Part shown: in pieces, positions 35,090-44,699 of the stretch | How positions within the stretch are numbered: position 1 is the first letter of the stretch | How the letters are laid out: each line of letters starts with the position of its first letter | NCBI GenBank assembly: GCA_041752315.1 | Contig: JBGSHJ010000071.1 | Coordinates: forward strand, 1-64,000 | Reading direction: 5' to 3' | From: SYFY01 sp041752315 | GTDB lineage: Bacteria; Pseudomonadota; Gammaproteobacteria; Pseudomonadales; Azotimanducaceae | Length of the DNA stretch: 64,000 bases | Notes under the pieces: model-generated | The model's database searches: none | What the model was told of the DNA's origin: nothing | Seen by the model: the letters and a program-made list of their open reading frames with translations, nothing else | Translations under genes and position numbers: made by a program

Positions 35090-36331
35090 ATGGCCAGCAG
35101 ACACGCATTCACGCACTACCTGACCAGTTCAAGTCTGTGGATGGCAGGCATGAGCCTCTATGGCTTTCTGTTCACCTGGATACTGGTGGGCATCCTTGAT
35201 CGACCTGCCAGCGAAGCGGGGACGGCGCGATTCATCGCCGAAATGCCGCCGCTTGCCCTGCTCCTGCTGGGGGGTGTTCTGGGTGATCGCATGAACGGAC
35301 GGTCGTTCCTGATCGTCATGAACCTGGCGATGGTGATCCCACCACTGGCTATCGCGGCCATCTACAGCCTCGACCTGCTGAACTACTGGTGGGTAGTCGC
35401 CTTTGGAGTGGCCACCGCCAGCATCCAGGCGCTGTCCGACCCTTCCCGGCAGGCGATACTCTCGCGGGTCACACCTCTGGATATCCAGCGGTCCGTTACC
35501 GTCATGACGGTTGTGACGACCGGCGTCGGCATGCTTGGCTTTTATCTTGGCGGCCAGCTTGAAGTCCTCGGTCTCGGCCAGGTGCTGATGATGCAGGGCG
35601 CTTTTTTCCTGTTCGGCGCAATGGCCGTCAGCGCGCTGCCGGACATGCCTGTGGTGAAGGCGCATCGACCATCGTTGATGGAGGGCCTGCGGGCCACCTG
35701 GGAATCAACCCTCGCTCGCAACATGATCGGGCTCAACTTCCTGTCCAGCCTCTTCAATGCCGGCGCCTACATCATTGCCATTCCCTACATTGCCAAGGAA
35801 GTGTACGGCGGTGACGCGGCGTTTCTCGCCACTGTGATGATCGTGTTCACGCTGGGCAGTGTCGGCTCGAATGTCATCCTGTTCTTTTTCATGCCTCTGC
35901 TGCGGCCGGGGCGCCTGTTCCTGCACATGCAGATTTCACGCATGGTGATCCTCGGCTGCCTGGTACTGACACCTCCGTTGTGGCTGTTCTACGTGCTGCT
36001 TTTTTTCTGGGGAATCAACATGGGCGTGACCACGACAATGGTCCGCACCACCGTCCAGGAACTTGCCCCCGTCACCTATCGCGCGCAGATCCTCTCGGTG
36101 CTCCTGCTCAGCTTCATGGTGTCGTCACCGCTCAGCAGCTATCTGCTCGGGCACGTGATCCAGGCCTGGAAACCGCTGGCTGCGCTGGTTCCCGGCATAG
36201 CCTTTTCTGCGCTCATCTTTGCCATCGGCGTGTGGAAAAGCGGCCTGTGGGACTATCAATCGGAAACCGGAATCAACAGGAACGCTCAGGTCGGGACAGA
36301 CGATCCGGCAGAGAGCATGCGAGTCAGGTAA
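35090..36331 (+). CDS. MFS transporter
   Basis: 413 residues with about 12 hydrophobic segments. The motif GVLGDRMNGRS follows the second segment and resembles the MFS loop 2-3 signature (G-x-x-x-D-R-x-G-R). Other segments are VVTTGVGMLGFYLGG and LLSFMVSSPLSSYLLG. It resembles EntS-like exporters of the DHA3 type. Substrate unknown. Its 3' end overlaps that of the convergent hydrolase gene by 46 bases. Confidence 0.8.
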   Translation: MASRHAFTHYLTSSSLWMAGMSLYGFLFTWILVGILDRPASEAGTARFIAEMPPLALLLLGGVLGDRMNGRSFLIVMNLAMVIPPLAIAAIYSLDLLNYWWVVAFGVATASIQALSDPSRQAILSRVTPLDIQRSVTVMTVVTTGVGMLGFYLGGQLEVLGLGQVLMMQGAFFLFGAMAVSALPDMPVVKAHRPSLMEGLRATWESTLARNMIGLNFLSSLFNAGAYIIAIPYIAKEVYGGDAAFLATVMIVFTLGSVGSNVILFFFMPLLRPGRLFLHMQISRMVILGCLVLTPPLWLFYVLLFFWGINMGVTTTMVRTTVQELAPVTYRAQILSVLLLSFMVSSPLSSYLLGHVIQAWKPLAALVPGIAFSALIFAIGVWKSGLWDYQSETGINRNAQVGTDDPAESMRVR

Positions 36332-37191
36332 CCCGCCACCAGTTCCGGATCCTGCATCGGGATGAAGTGCGTATGTTCAGGCAGATAGACGTCCTCACCG
36401 TGCGGGAACGCGCTGGCGAGTCCGGGCCAGGTTGGTGACAGCGAGAAGTCCATCCGCTCACCTTCATCGGGCAAACGCGTGAAATCCCGGGCCTTTGCAC
36501 GCATGACGGTCACCGGCTGCCGGATCTTCGGGATCTTTGCGTGCACGTCGGTCGAGGTATTGTTCATGTAGACCGAAGCTTCAACGATCGGTGGACACGC
36601 CAGTGTCCAGTTCCCGTCACTGTCAGGCAGCACACCATATCGGCAGTAGTCCTCAAGCACGTCACGCCGCCACAGCGAATAGGGATGCCGTGTCACAAAA
36701 CGATCGAACATCTCCTGCCAGCTTCCCCAGACACCACGTCGGCGCGAGACCGGATGATCTTCCACACGATCATACGAATGTCTGCCACCGGCAACGTACA
36801 ATTCGGGGGACATGATCACCGGATCGATGAGCAACAAACGAGCAAACGCTTCTGGCAACGCATGTGTCACCTGTACCAGGCAGTGCCCGCCCATGGAGTG
36901 GCCGGCGCCAACGGCGTGCCGGATTTCCAGCGCCTCCAGCAACTCGATGATGTCACCGGCAAAGGTGGACCAGATATACGGCGCCTGTTTGCCACTGCGG
37001 CCATGGCCTCGCAGATCGACGGCAATGATCCGGGCCTCTGCCGGCAGGTACCGGACTACCTGATCCCAGCAGCGTGCATGAAAGCCGGTCGCATGCAACA
37101 GCACGATGGTCTGCTGCGACGTGGACTCTCCCCACTCGAAGTAACAAAGTTCAACAGCCTTGCCTGCAAAGCGGCGCTCGCGCGGTTGCAT
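36286..37191 (-). CDS. Alpha/beta hydrolase
   Basis: 301 residues from the ATG at 37191; the frame continues upstream to 37362 without a fold. Motifs are VLLHATGFHARCWD, VDLRGHGRSGK, nucleophile GHSMGGH and the late His in LPEHTHFIPMQDP. It resembles haloacetate dehalogenase/MhpC-type enzymes; with Ser as nucleophile an esterase or C-C hydrolase is more likely. It is divergent from the crotonase gene, and its 3' end overlaps the MFS gene. Confidence 0.82.
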   Translation of the reverse strand: MQPRERRFAGKAVELCYFEWGESTSQQTIVLLHATGFHARCWDQVVRYLPAEARIIAVDLRGHGRSGKQAPYIWSTFAGDIIELLEALEIRHAVGAGHSMGGHCLVQVTHALPEAFARLLLIDPVIMSPELYVAGGRHSYDRVEDHPVSRRRGVWGSWQEMFDRFVTRHPYSLWRRDVLEDYCRYGVLPDSDGNWTLACPPIVEASVYMNNTSTDVHAKIPKIRQPVTVMRAKARDFTRLPDEGERMDFSLSPTWPGLASAFPHGEDVYLPEHTHFIPMQDPELVAGYLTRMLSAGSSVPT

Positions 37192-37364
37192 GTGGTATCC
37201 GGTTGATGGCAAAGGCCGCGATCTTAGCGCCGACCGTCGATGGATACGAGTCGGACCTCCTGGCGTTCTGATCAGTTCAGCCACACACAGGCTTGACCCG
37301 TCCGGGTCGCACTGGAGTCGATTTGGTCCTATTCTCGAGCCCTGTATTTCGACGCGGATCACCC

Positions 37365-38246
37365 ATGAACTTCAAGCACGTGACTTTTGAAAAGAGTGGC
37401 CGCATTGCCACGCTCACGCTCAACCGTCCGGAGCGCCTGAACGCCATTTGCCCTGGCATGCCTCGCGAGATCGCCGAAGCCGCGACCCTCGCGAACGAAG
37501 ATCCCGACATACACGTGGTGATCGTCACCGGTACTGGTCGCGCATTCTGTGCCGGGTACGATCTGGTGCTCTCGGCGGAAAAGAGGACCAGTGGCGAGGC
37601 CGGTCCCGCCATGGATCCCCAGGGCCGACCGTGGGACCCGATGATGGATTTCCAGATGATGAACGCCAATACACAACACTTCATGAGTCTCTGGCGCTGC
37701 TACAAACCGACGATCGCAAAGATCCATGGTTATGCGGTCGCCGGTGGCAGTGATATCGCCTTGTGTTGTGACCTGGTGGTGATGGCCGATGATGCCAGGA
37801 TCGGTTATCCACCGGCACGTGTCTGGGGGTGTCCTACCACTGCCTGGTGGATCTACCGTCTCGGTGCGGAAAAGGCCAAACGGATGCTGTTCACCGGTGA
37901 CCTGATCACCGGCAAGGAAGCTGCCGCAATGGGGCTCGTGCTGGAGTCGGTACCTGCGACCCAGCTCGATGCCCGGGTGGCACAACTCGCTGCCCGAATC
38001 CAGGGTGTGCCCCGCAACCAGTTGATGATGCAGAAGATGATGGTCAACCAGGCGCTCGACAACATGGGTCTGGCCTCGACCCAGACCCTGGCCACACTCT
38101 TCGACGGCATCACCCGCCACTCGCCTGAAGGGGTCTGGTTCAAGAAACGGGCCGAAGCCTACGGGTTCGAGGACGCCATCGGCATCCGCGATTCCGGAGA
38201 ACCCATTGCGCCTGGTGTCAGTCGCGTGCCACGACCATTCGAATGA
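37365..38246 (+). CDS. Enoyl-CoA hydratase/isomerase (crotonase) family protein
   Basis: 293 residues from the ATG at 37365. LTLNRPERLNAI and TGTGRAFCAGYDLVL give the first oxyanion strand; AVAGGSDIALCCDLVVM and GYPPARVWGCP complete the fold. The usual catalytic Glu pair of true hydratases is not obvious (the site reads RVWGCPTTAWW), so it may be an isomerase, hydrolase or other crotonase. It begins a same-strand run with the NTF2-like, beta-lactamase-like and acyl-CoA dehydrogenase-like genes. Confidence 0.85.
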   Translation: MNFKHVTFEKSGRIATLTLNRPERLNAICPGMPREIAEAATLANEDPDIHVVIVTGTGRAFCAGYDLVLSAEKRTSGEAGPAMDPQGRPWDPMMDFQMMNANTQHFMSLWRCYKPTIAKIHGYAVAGGSDIALCCDLVVMADDARIGYPPARVWGCPTTAWWIYRLGAEKAKRMLFTGDLITGKEAAAMGLVLESVPATQLDARVAQLAARIQGVPRNQLMMQKMMVNQALDNMGLASTQTLATLFDGITRHSPEGVWFKKRAEAYGFEDAIGIRDSGEPIAPGVSRVPRPFE

Positions 38247-38286
38247 TCGAGGGCATGCTGCAGTCACCATCCACGCCAGGAGCACC

Positions 38287-38724
38287 ATGACGGTTATCGA
38301 CAAACAAGACATCGAACGTGCCTGTGAACAGCTGCAGTACGCCTATGCCCGATTCATCGACTTTCGGGACTACGAGGGATTCACCGAACTGTTCACGCCG
38401 GATGGCGTGCTGGACACCGGCGTTGAACTGAAGGGTCGGGAAGCCATCTTCAATTCCTGCCAGAAACGACCTTCCAGCCTGCGCAGTCGGCATGTGATCA
38501 CCAACAGTTTCATCGACGTACTCGGTCAGGATCAGGCGCGGGGTATCTGCTACCTGACCCTGTATCGCCTGACCAGCAGGGAGCCACCGGGAGCCGGGCC
38601 GTTGCCCATGCCTGGTCCGGCGGCCGTCGGCCACTACCAGGACAGCTTCAAGCGTACCGGCGACGACTGGAAGATCACGCACCGGAAACTGCATCTGGCA
38701 TTTCGGGACGACTCGCAGTTTTGA
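38287..38724 (+). CDS. SnoaL/NTF2-like protein
   Basis: 145 residues from the ATG at 38287. ACEQLQYAYARFIDFRDYEGFTELF and the later GxELKGREAIF and WKITHRKLHLAF are the cone-shaped NTF2 fold seen in SnoaL-like cyclases, limonene epoxide hydrolases and ketosteroid isomerases (sequence read in pieces). The start is 40 bases after the crotonase stop, and the stop overlaps the next start. Confidence 0.75.
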   Translation: MTVIDKQDIERACEQLQYAYARFIDFRDYEGFTELFTPDGVLDTGVELKGREAIFNSCQKRPSSLRSRHVITNSFIDVLGQDQARGICYLTLYRLTSREPPGAGPLPMPGPAAVGHYQDSFKRTGDDWKITHRKLHLAFRDDSQF

Positions 38725-40130
38725 AAGCAGGCGCACTCGGGTTTTTCCTCCTGCTGCTGACCCCCTGGGTCGGCGCGGATGACCTGGCGGACACCCTCCG
38801 GGCCGTACAGAAGAAACAGTCGATACCTGTCATGGGATGGGTTCTGATGTTGCCCGGTCAGGCGCCCCGCACAGAGATCTCCGGAGCCGGTACGCACCCA
38901 CTTACCCCATTGCGCTTCGGATCGATCACCAAGACATTCACTGCCATCACCCTGCTCGGCGCTGCTGAAGTCGCAGGTATCAGCATCGATACGCCCCTCG
39001 ATAAAGTTGTCAAGGAAGGGCGATGGCAGAACCGCTTCCCGGCGCCGATCACACTGCACCATCTGGTCAGCCTCACCGCAGGTCACACCGATCTCGGCTT
39101 CACCGCATTCAACGACAACACACCACGCAGCCTGGCGGAAAACCTGCAACGAAACCGCGATGCCCTTACGTCCTGGTGGCCCCCGGGCCTCGTGCACGGC
39201 TACAGCAATGCAACACCGGGACTTTCGGCGCTGGCGATCGAGGAGATGACGGGGCAATCCTTTGCCGACGCCATGTCGACACTCCTCTTTGAACCACTGG
39301 GGCTTGCGCAGGCAACATTGAGTCCGGACCCCGCACTTCCCGGCGGGTTTTCCGCCGACGGAGTGACACCGATAGACTACTGGCACGTTACCTTCCCGGC
39401 ATTTGGCGCTCTCAACATGTCGATGCCTGACATGACGCGTTTTCTGCAGACACTTCTCCAGGGAGGTCGACAAGGCGATCGGGTGGTCTGGTCAGCCGCA
39501 ACCCAGGCAGCAATGCTGCGACCAGATTCAGGTCTGGGACATGCATCCGGACTCGAGATCGGTTACGCAGCCGGAATGTACAGTCGGGTTGCCCGTGGGC
39601 TGGTCTGGCACACTCACGGTGGAGATGCTGACGGCTATCGGTCGCGATACGCGATACTTCCCGCAGAGAAGGCCGGCTACGCCATTGCCATCAATACCGA
39701 CAACCCGATCGCACTGCGCAACCTGGAGTCGATTCTCGAACAGCACATCGTCCACAGCGTGCGCAGCCTGACCACCGCACCCCTGACCAGCCAGCCCCTG
39801 GTGTGGAAACCCGACGGCGAGTACTACCCCGTGGGAACACGATTCAACCTCGCTGCGTGGCGCGAATGCGCAATGCCGCGGGTATCCATCACGTCATCCA
39901 GTCGTGGTCTCGTACTGAACCGCGGCGCACGTGCCACCCGATTGAAGCATGTTGGCGGCAACCGGTTTGCAGCGGAAAGAGACCCGGCTGTAACGGCGGT
40001 CATCACGACAGACACTGCTGGAAGTGTCTATTTGCTGGGTGAATACGGTAACTACGTCATGTTGAAGTCGACTGACCAACAATCCGCAGCAGTCATTCCG
40101 ACTTTCCTGTCGTCCTGCGTTCCGCAATAA
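38721..40130 (+). CDS. Class C beta-lactamase-like serine hydrolase, exported
   Basis: 469 residues from the TTG at 38721, overlapping the previous stop (TTGA). Signal peptide: AGALGFFLLLLTPWVGA. FGSITKTFTAI contains the S-x-x-K nucleophile motif and HGYSNATPGL the Y-x-N motif. A third HTHGGDADGYRS region is in the place of KTG. These belong to the PBP/beta-lactamase fold of esterases and D-amino acid peptidases. It has a roughly 100-residue C-terminal domain. A real beta-lactamase function is not implied. Confidence 0.82.
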   Translation: MKAGALGFFLLLLTPWVGADDLADTLRAVQKKQSIPVMGWVLMLPGQAPRTEISGAGTHPLTPLRFGSITKTFTAITLLGAAEVAGISIDTPLDKVVKEGRWQNRFPAPITLHHLVSLTAGHTDLGFTAFNDNTPRSLAENLQRNRDALTSWWPPGLVHGYSNATPGLSALAIEEMTGQSFADAMSTLLFEPLGLAQATLSPDPALPGGFSADGVTPIDYWHVTFPAFGALNMSMPDMTRFLQTLLQGGRQGDRVVWSAATQAAMLRPDSGLGHASGLEIGYAAGMYSRVARGLVWHTHGGDADGYRSRYAILPAEKAGYAIAINTDNPIALRNLESILEQHIVHSVRSLTTAPLTSQPLVWKPDGEYYPVGTRFNLAAWRECAMPRVSITSSSRGLVLNRGARATRLKHVGGNRFAAERDPAVTAVITTDTAGSVYLLGEYGNYVMLKSTDQQSAAVIPTFLSSCVPQ

Positions 40131-40156
40131 TCCCATCTCAATCAGGACACCCTGTC

Positions 40157-41314
40157 ATGCCCATCAGATCCCGAGCGCTGGCCTGCGCAACGCCATTTTT
40201 TGACCGGATTCGGGACGAAGCTCTGGAGATCGAAACGGCCCGCCGCATTCCCGCGTCACTGGCAGCCGATCTTGCTGCCGCAGGTCTGTTTCGCATGGTC
40301 GTGCCGACCATCTACGGCGGATTGCAGGTCCACCCTTCCGAACTTGTCGATACGTTGATCGCCTTGTCAAGAGCGGACGGCGCCGTAGGCTGGAACCTGA
40401 TGATCGGCAATACAACGGGCCTGCTCAGTGCATCGCTGCCAGACCACTGGGCACAGACCATGTACGGGAACGACCCGTCGGCAATCACAGTCGGCGTGAC
40501 GGCACCCATGGGTCGCGCGATTCCGGAAGGAGACGGGCTGCGAGTCTCTGGCAGATGGCCATTTGGCAGCGGCTCGCACGTCGCCAACTGGATCTGCGGC
40601 GGTTGCCTCGTCATGGAAAACGGTCAACCGCGCCGCAACTCACACGACCTTCCTGAAACCCTGCTCGTTTTCTTTCACAAAAGTGACGTGACGATTCATG
40701 ACAACTGGCATGTGTCGGGCCTGCGTGGAACCGGCAGCAACGACATCGAGGTCACGGACCTGCTCGTACCTGCCGGTCGGTGGGTCGTACTCGGCGGCAA
40801 GCCCCGGATCGATGCACCACTCTATCGCTTTCCCACACTGGGCCTGCTCGCATTGGGTGTGTCGAGTGTTGCCGTTGGTATCGCCGAACACGCCATCGAC
40901 GAATTCATTCGACTGGCCGGTGGGAAGATACCTACGGGCAGCACGCGTGCGCTTGCCAATCGCTCCAGCGCACAGCAGCAACTGGCTGAGGCCGAAGCCG
41001 GTGTCCGTGCCGCCACTGCATTGATGCACAGCACCATCGACGACGTGTACACCATGGCCGAGCAGGGTATCCGGCTCTCTCTCGACGAAAAGGCCCGATT
41101 GCGACTGGCGGCAACCCATGCCACCTGGAGCTCGGTGGCTGCTGTCGACAAGCTGTACCACGCAGCCGGTGGCAGCGCCATCTACCAGGAAAATCCGCTG
41201 CAACGCTGCCTGCGCGACATCCACGTGGCGACGCAGCACATCATGGTCGCTCAGCCTACCCTTGAAGTGGTCGGTAAAGTCATGTTTGGCATGGATCCCA
41301 GGACACTGTTGTAG
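40157..41314 (+). CDS. Acyl-CoA dehydrogenase-like flavoprotein (Acyl-CoA_dh_2 type)
   Basis: 385 residues. RIPASLAADLAAAGLFRMVVP and YGG are the N-terminal helices, then GRWPFGSGSHVANWICGG (FAD site), HVSGLRGTGSND and LYHAAGGSAIYQENPLQRCLRD (C-terminal helical domain). This pattern occurs in flavin monooxygenases such as HsaA/DszC as well as in acyl-CoA dehydrogenases. The base Glu of canonical acyl-CoA dehydrogenases is not apparent, favouring the oxygenase group; a reductase partner was not found. It ends the 37.4-41.3 kb run. Confidence 0.8.
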   Translation: MPIRSRALACATPFFDRIRDEALEIETARRIPASLAADLAAAGLFRMVVPTIYGGLQVHPSELVDTLIALSRADGAVGWNLMIGNTTGLLSASLPDHWAQTMYGNDPSAITVGVTAPMGRAIPEGDGLRVSGRWPFGSGSHVANWICGGCLVMENGQPRRNSHDLPETLLVFFHKSDVTIHDNWHVSGLRGTGSNDIEVTDLLVPAGRWVVLGGKPRIDAPLYRFPTLGLLALGVSSVAVGIAEHAIDEFIRLAGGKIPTGSTRALANRSSAQQQLAEAEAGVRAATALMHSTIDDVYTMAEQGIRLSLDEKARLRLAATHATWSSVAAVDKLYHAAGGSAIYQENPLQRCLRDIHVATQHIMVAQPTLEVVGKVMFGMDPRTLL

Positions 41315-41411
41315 TGGCCGTCACCGTTCGTTCCCTCCCCGATTGTCTTTCGGTCATCCCGCTTGAGGGTTGCCCCGGGAGACTGATCGCCTATGCGGTT
41401 TGATGTCCCGC

Positions 41412-41417
41412 TATAAT
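41412..41417 (+). promoter_or_regulatory. Candidate -10 box before the CDF gene
   Basis: TATAAT occurs 32 bases before the GTG at 41450. A good -35 is not seen at 16-18 bases, so this is a weak call. Confidence 0.4.
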
Positions 41418-41449
41418 GACTGCACCTACCAGCAACCCCGGTACCTGGC

Positions 41450-42439
41450 GTGGCCGATCCACACGATCACGATCCTGACCATATTCACGACGATCCGCAG
41501 CCTGCCGGGCAGCATCAGCACCATGGACGAGCACATCGACAGGAGCCCGGGCATGAACATGGCCATCACCATGACCATGCTTCGCATGCGAGTGAACGTA
41601 CACTGCGACGTGCATTCGTACTGATCGCCAGTTTCACCCTGGTCGAGTTTGTCGGTGGCTGGTGGACCAATTCACTGACGCTGATCGCCGACGCCGGCCA
41701 CATGCTCCTTGACGCCACCGCGCTGGGTCTGGCCTGGTACGCAGCCAGGCTCTCCGGGCGCAGCGACAACCATCAACTGTCCTATGGTTACCATCGCTTT
41801 CAGGTGCTGGCCGCCTTTGTCAATGGATTGACCCTCGCCGCACTGGTGTTCTGGATCGTGCTCGAAGCCATCCATCGGCTCGGCAATCCGGAGCCCATGG
41901 TGGTTTTGCCAACACTGGCGATCGCCATCGTCGGGCTGCTGGTGAACATCGCTGCCTGGAGAATGCTGCATGGCACCGAATCCAACATGAACGTACAAGC
42001 CGCGGCCATGCACGTCCTGGGTGACATGCTGGGTTCGGCGGCAGCCATATCCGCGGCCACGATCGTCTACTTCACTGGCTGGCTCTACGCCGATCCCCTG
42101 CTCGCGAGCATCATCGCGCTGGTTCTCGCGCGCGGAGCATGGCGGATCATCCGGGACAGTGCCCACATCCTGCTGGAAGGGGTGCCCTCCGGCGTCAACG
42201 TTCGGGAAATCAGGGACGCCCTGGTAACGAGCGTGCCGGATGTGCTGGAAGTCCACCATGTCCACGCGTGGTCACTGACCCCTGAAAAACCGCTGCTGAC
42301 ATTGCACGCCAACCTTGCCCTCGGCGCGGACGTCAGTGGCGCTACCTCGCTGATGAAAAAGGTCCTGCAGGATCGGTTCGGTATCAACCATTCGACCATC
42401 CAGGTCGAACACGGCCCCTGCCCCGACCACAGGGATTGA
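41450..42439 (+). CDS. Cation diffusion facilitator transporter (CzcD/ZitB type)
   Basis: 329 residues from a GTG. The first 45 residues are His/Asp-rich (DPHDHDPDHIHDD, HEHGHHHDHASHA), a metal-sensing or buffering tail. Membrane segments 1-6 follow, with TLIADAGHMLLDA (segment 2 HxxxD-type site) and AAMHVLGDMLGSAAA (segment 5 HxxxD). The cytoplasmic domain has VLEVHHVHAWSLTPEKP. It exports zinc or another divalent metal against protons. Its stop overlaps dgkA by four bases. Confidence 0.9.
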   Translation: MADPHDHDPDHIHDDPQPAGQHQHHGRAHRQEPGHEHGHHHDHASHASERTLRRAFVLIASFTLVEFVGGWWTNSLTLIADAGHMLLDATALGLAWYAARLSGRSDNHQLSYGYHRFQVLAAFVNGLTLAALVFWIVLEAIHRLGNPEPMVVLPTLAIAIVGLLVNIAAWRMLHGTESNMNVQAAAMHVLGDMLGSAAAISAATIVYFTGWLYADPLLASIIALVLARGAWRIIRDSAHILLEGVPSGVNVREIRDALVTSVPDVLEVHHVHAWSLTPEKPLLTLHANLALGADVSGATSLMKKVLQDRFGINHSTIQVEHGPCPDHRD

Positions 42440-42840
42440 ACACCGATACGGCACCGATTGAGCACCGATTGAGCAAACCTGGCAAAACCGGCATATCACG
42501 CGTCGTCGACGCGACCCGATATTCCCTGAGTGGATTGCGCGCGGCCTGGCGGTTCGAGTCAGCCTTTCGTCAGGAAACCACGTTGGTGATCCTGTTGATC
42601 CCGATCGCCCTGTGGCTGGGCACCAGCGCCGTCGAACGGGCTCTCCTCATTGCTGTTCTCGGCATCGTGCTGATTACCGAATTGCTCAATTCCGCCGTGG
42701 AAGCCGTCGTCGACCGGGTTGGCGAAGAACATCACGCGCTGGCCGGGCGCGCCAAGGACATGGGTTCTGCAGCGGTGTTCATTTCACTGGTGCTCACCGT
42801 CATCACCTGGGGCGTGATCGCGTTCGACCGTTTCGCCTGA
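42436..42840 (+). CDS. dgkA: Diacylglycerol kinase
   Basis: 134 residues starting at TTG 42436, overlapping the CDF stop. ATRYSLSGLRAAWRFESAFRQE, then ITELLNSAVEAVVDR (with the catalytic Glu) and AKDMGSAAVF are classic DgkA motifs (read in pieces). It has three membrane helices and phosphorylates diacylglycerol to phosphatidic acid for phospholipid recycling. Its 3' end faces the acyl-CoA synthetase gene 129 bases away. Confidence 0.92.
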   Translation: MNTDTAPIEHRLSKPGKTGISRVVDATRYSLSGLRAAWRFESAFRQETTLVILLIPIALWLGTSAVERALLIAVLGIVLITELLNSAVEAVVDRVGEEHHALAGRAKDMGSAAVFISLVLTVITWGVIAFDRFA

Positions 42841-42927
42841 GGCCAGGGTCCGCAGACATCAGTCACCGGTACCCGACCAACGCACGCCACGTCGTCCTTT
42901 GCCACCGTGTTACCCCTTCGCGCCTGA

Positions 42928-42942
42928 ACTCGATGGTCGAGT
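42928..42942. terminator. Small hairpin between convergent genes
   Basis: ACTCGA-TGG-TCGAGT forms a six-base stem between the dgkA and acyl-CoA synthetase stops. No T tract follows on either strand, so its terminator role is uncertain. Confidence 0.3.
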
Positions 42943-42969
42943 CGTTCACCCCTGTGCTGAACCGCAGGC

Positions 42970-44523
42970 TCAGACCGCGGCAGGTCCAGGGTACTGATCC
43001 CGCAGAATGCGTTTCAGGATCTTGCCACTGGGATTGCGCGGAATGACGTCGATGAATGCAACGCCTTTTGGCTGCTTGAACGCCGCCAGCTTGCCACGAC
43101 AGAACTCGATGACTTCCCGCTCGGTCAGATCCGGACGCCGTCGAACGATGATGGCAAACGGTGATTCACCCCAGCGTTCGCTGGGCTGACCGATGACACC
43201 GGCTTCGATAATGTCCGGATGGGTCATGAGCACCGCTTCAATTTCCGCCGGGTAGACGTTTTCGCCACCCGAGATCACCATGTCCTTGATGCGATCCTGG
43301 ATGTAGATGAACCCTTCTTCATCCGCAACGGCCACATCACCGGTGTGCAACCAGCCGTCCCGCAGGGACTCTGCGGTCGCTTCCGGTCTGTTCCAGTATT
43401 CGATCATCACGTGCGGGCCACGTACCAGAACTTCACCCGCCTCACCGTCCTTGCACAACTGGCCGCTTTCGTTGACGAGGCGTACCTCGGTGTGGAAAAA
43501 CGACTTGCCCGTCGAGCCGACCTTGCGCAGGGCATTTTCAGCGTCCATCAAACAAGCCGGCCCACAGCTTTCCGTCAGTCCGTACACCTGCAGAATCTGT
43601 ACACCCATATCGAAGTAACGCTGCATCAGCTGGACAGGCACCGGTGCCGCTCCGGTCATCATCCATCGCAGCTGCTGGTACTTGAAACGGGTGAAGTCGG
43701 GAACCTGCAGCATGAAATTGAGCATTGCCGGAACTGCCAGTCCCGTGGTGATGCGCTCCCGGTCGATCAACTGCCATGCCAACAGTGGATCGAAGGCGCG
43801 CATGACGATCGAGGTTGCTCCACGATAGACATTCACTGCCAGAGGTGTCAGCGCCCCCACATGGAACATGGGCAAGGCCGCGAGGTAACGGTCTGCGTCG
43901 CGAAATTCTGCGTTGGCGCTGATCGTGAGGATCGCCCAGATCGCCGTACGATGGCTGTGCACCACCCCTTTGGGCAATCCGGTTGTCCCCGAGGTATACA
44001 TGATGTACAGCATGTCATCGCCCGTACCACCGAGTTCCGGTTCCCGCGTGTCGCCAGCATTCCTGAAGGCTGCGTAGTCCTGCGCATACCAGGCAGGTAA
44101 CGAGGGTCCCTTGATATCGGCTACATGCAGCCACTGCTGAATCGGGGTCCGATCACCTCGGCCCTGCAGCTCGGTCACGGTGTCGACAAATTCGTGGCCA
44201 TAGATCAGTCTGCTGGTGCCACTGTCCTTCAGGATGAATTCCAGTTCGTCCGGTACCAGGCGCCAATTCAGCGGCACGACCACGGCCCCTGCCTTGGCCA
44301 ACGCAAAGTAGGCTTCCATGAACTCCGCGCTGTTCATCAGCAACAGGCCAACACGCTCTCCTTTCTGCAGCCCCGCGTTGACCAGGCTGTTCACCAGTTG
44401 ATTGGCTCGGTCATTGAGTTGCCTGAAAGTCAGGCGCTCCTGCGTATGACTGTCGACGTACCCTTCCCGTTCTGGGGTGAGGTATGCCCTTTTCGCCAGG
44501 AACCCGCCGAGGTTGTCGTGCAC
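42970..44523 (-). CDS. Acyl-CoA synthetase (AMP-forming, fatty-acid/aryl-CoA ligase type)
   Basis: 517 residues. The ATP motif YTSGTTGLPKGVVHSH is clear, followed by YGLTESCGP, GWLHTGDVAVADEEGF, KDMVISGGENVYPAEIE (A8 region) and the catalytic Lys segment NPSGKILKRILRD. It activates an acid to an acyl-AMP and then to an acyl-CoA. Several beta-oxidation-type genes in the window could use the product. The upstream 500-base region holds a palindrome and MerR-type sites. Confidence 0.9.
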   Translation of the reverse strand: MHDNLGGFLAKRAYLTPEREGYVDSHTQERLTFRQLNDRANQLVNSLVNAGLQKGERVGLLLMNSAEFMEAYFALAKAGAVVVPLNWRLVPDELEFILKDSGTSRLIYGHEFVDTVTELQGRGDRTPIQQWLHVADIKGPSLPAWYAQDYAAFRNAGDTREPELGGTGDDMLYIMYTSGTTGLPKGVVHSHRTAIWAILTISANAEFRDADRYLAALPMFHVGALTPLAVNVYRGATSIVMRAFDPLLAWQLIDRERITTGLAVPAMLNFMLQVPDFTRFKYQQLRWMMTGAAPVPVQLMQRYFDMGVQILQVYGLTESCGPACLMDAENALRKVGSTGKSFFHTEVRLVNESGQLCKDGEAGEVLVRGPHVMIEYWNRPEATAESLRDGWLHTGDVAVADEEGFIYIQDRIKDMVISGGENVYPAEIEAVLMTHPDIIEAGVIGQPSERWGESPFAIIVRRRPDLTEREVIEFCRGKLAAFKQPKGVAFIDVIPRNPSGKILKRILRDQYPGPAAV

Positions 44524-44699
44524 GTTGTCTCCTTTTCAGTCGATTGGCCAAAACGAAAGGCAAACCGCCAATGTGCCTCGTGGACCTGGCCGACGCAATC
44601 TTCCTGCTCGTTCCTCGGCGTCCGGAACGCACAGGTTGTCAGGTCGCCGAGGCACAACTCGCAATCGACAACTTTTTTACATCGAACCGTCCCTTTTCG

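Noticed and set aside
38721..40130. True beta-lactamase conferring drug resistance
   Set aside because: The S-x-x-K and Y-x-N motifs are shared by many esterases and peptidases; the KTG place is altered and there is no AmpR.
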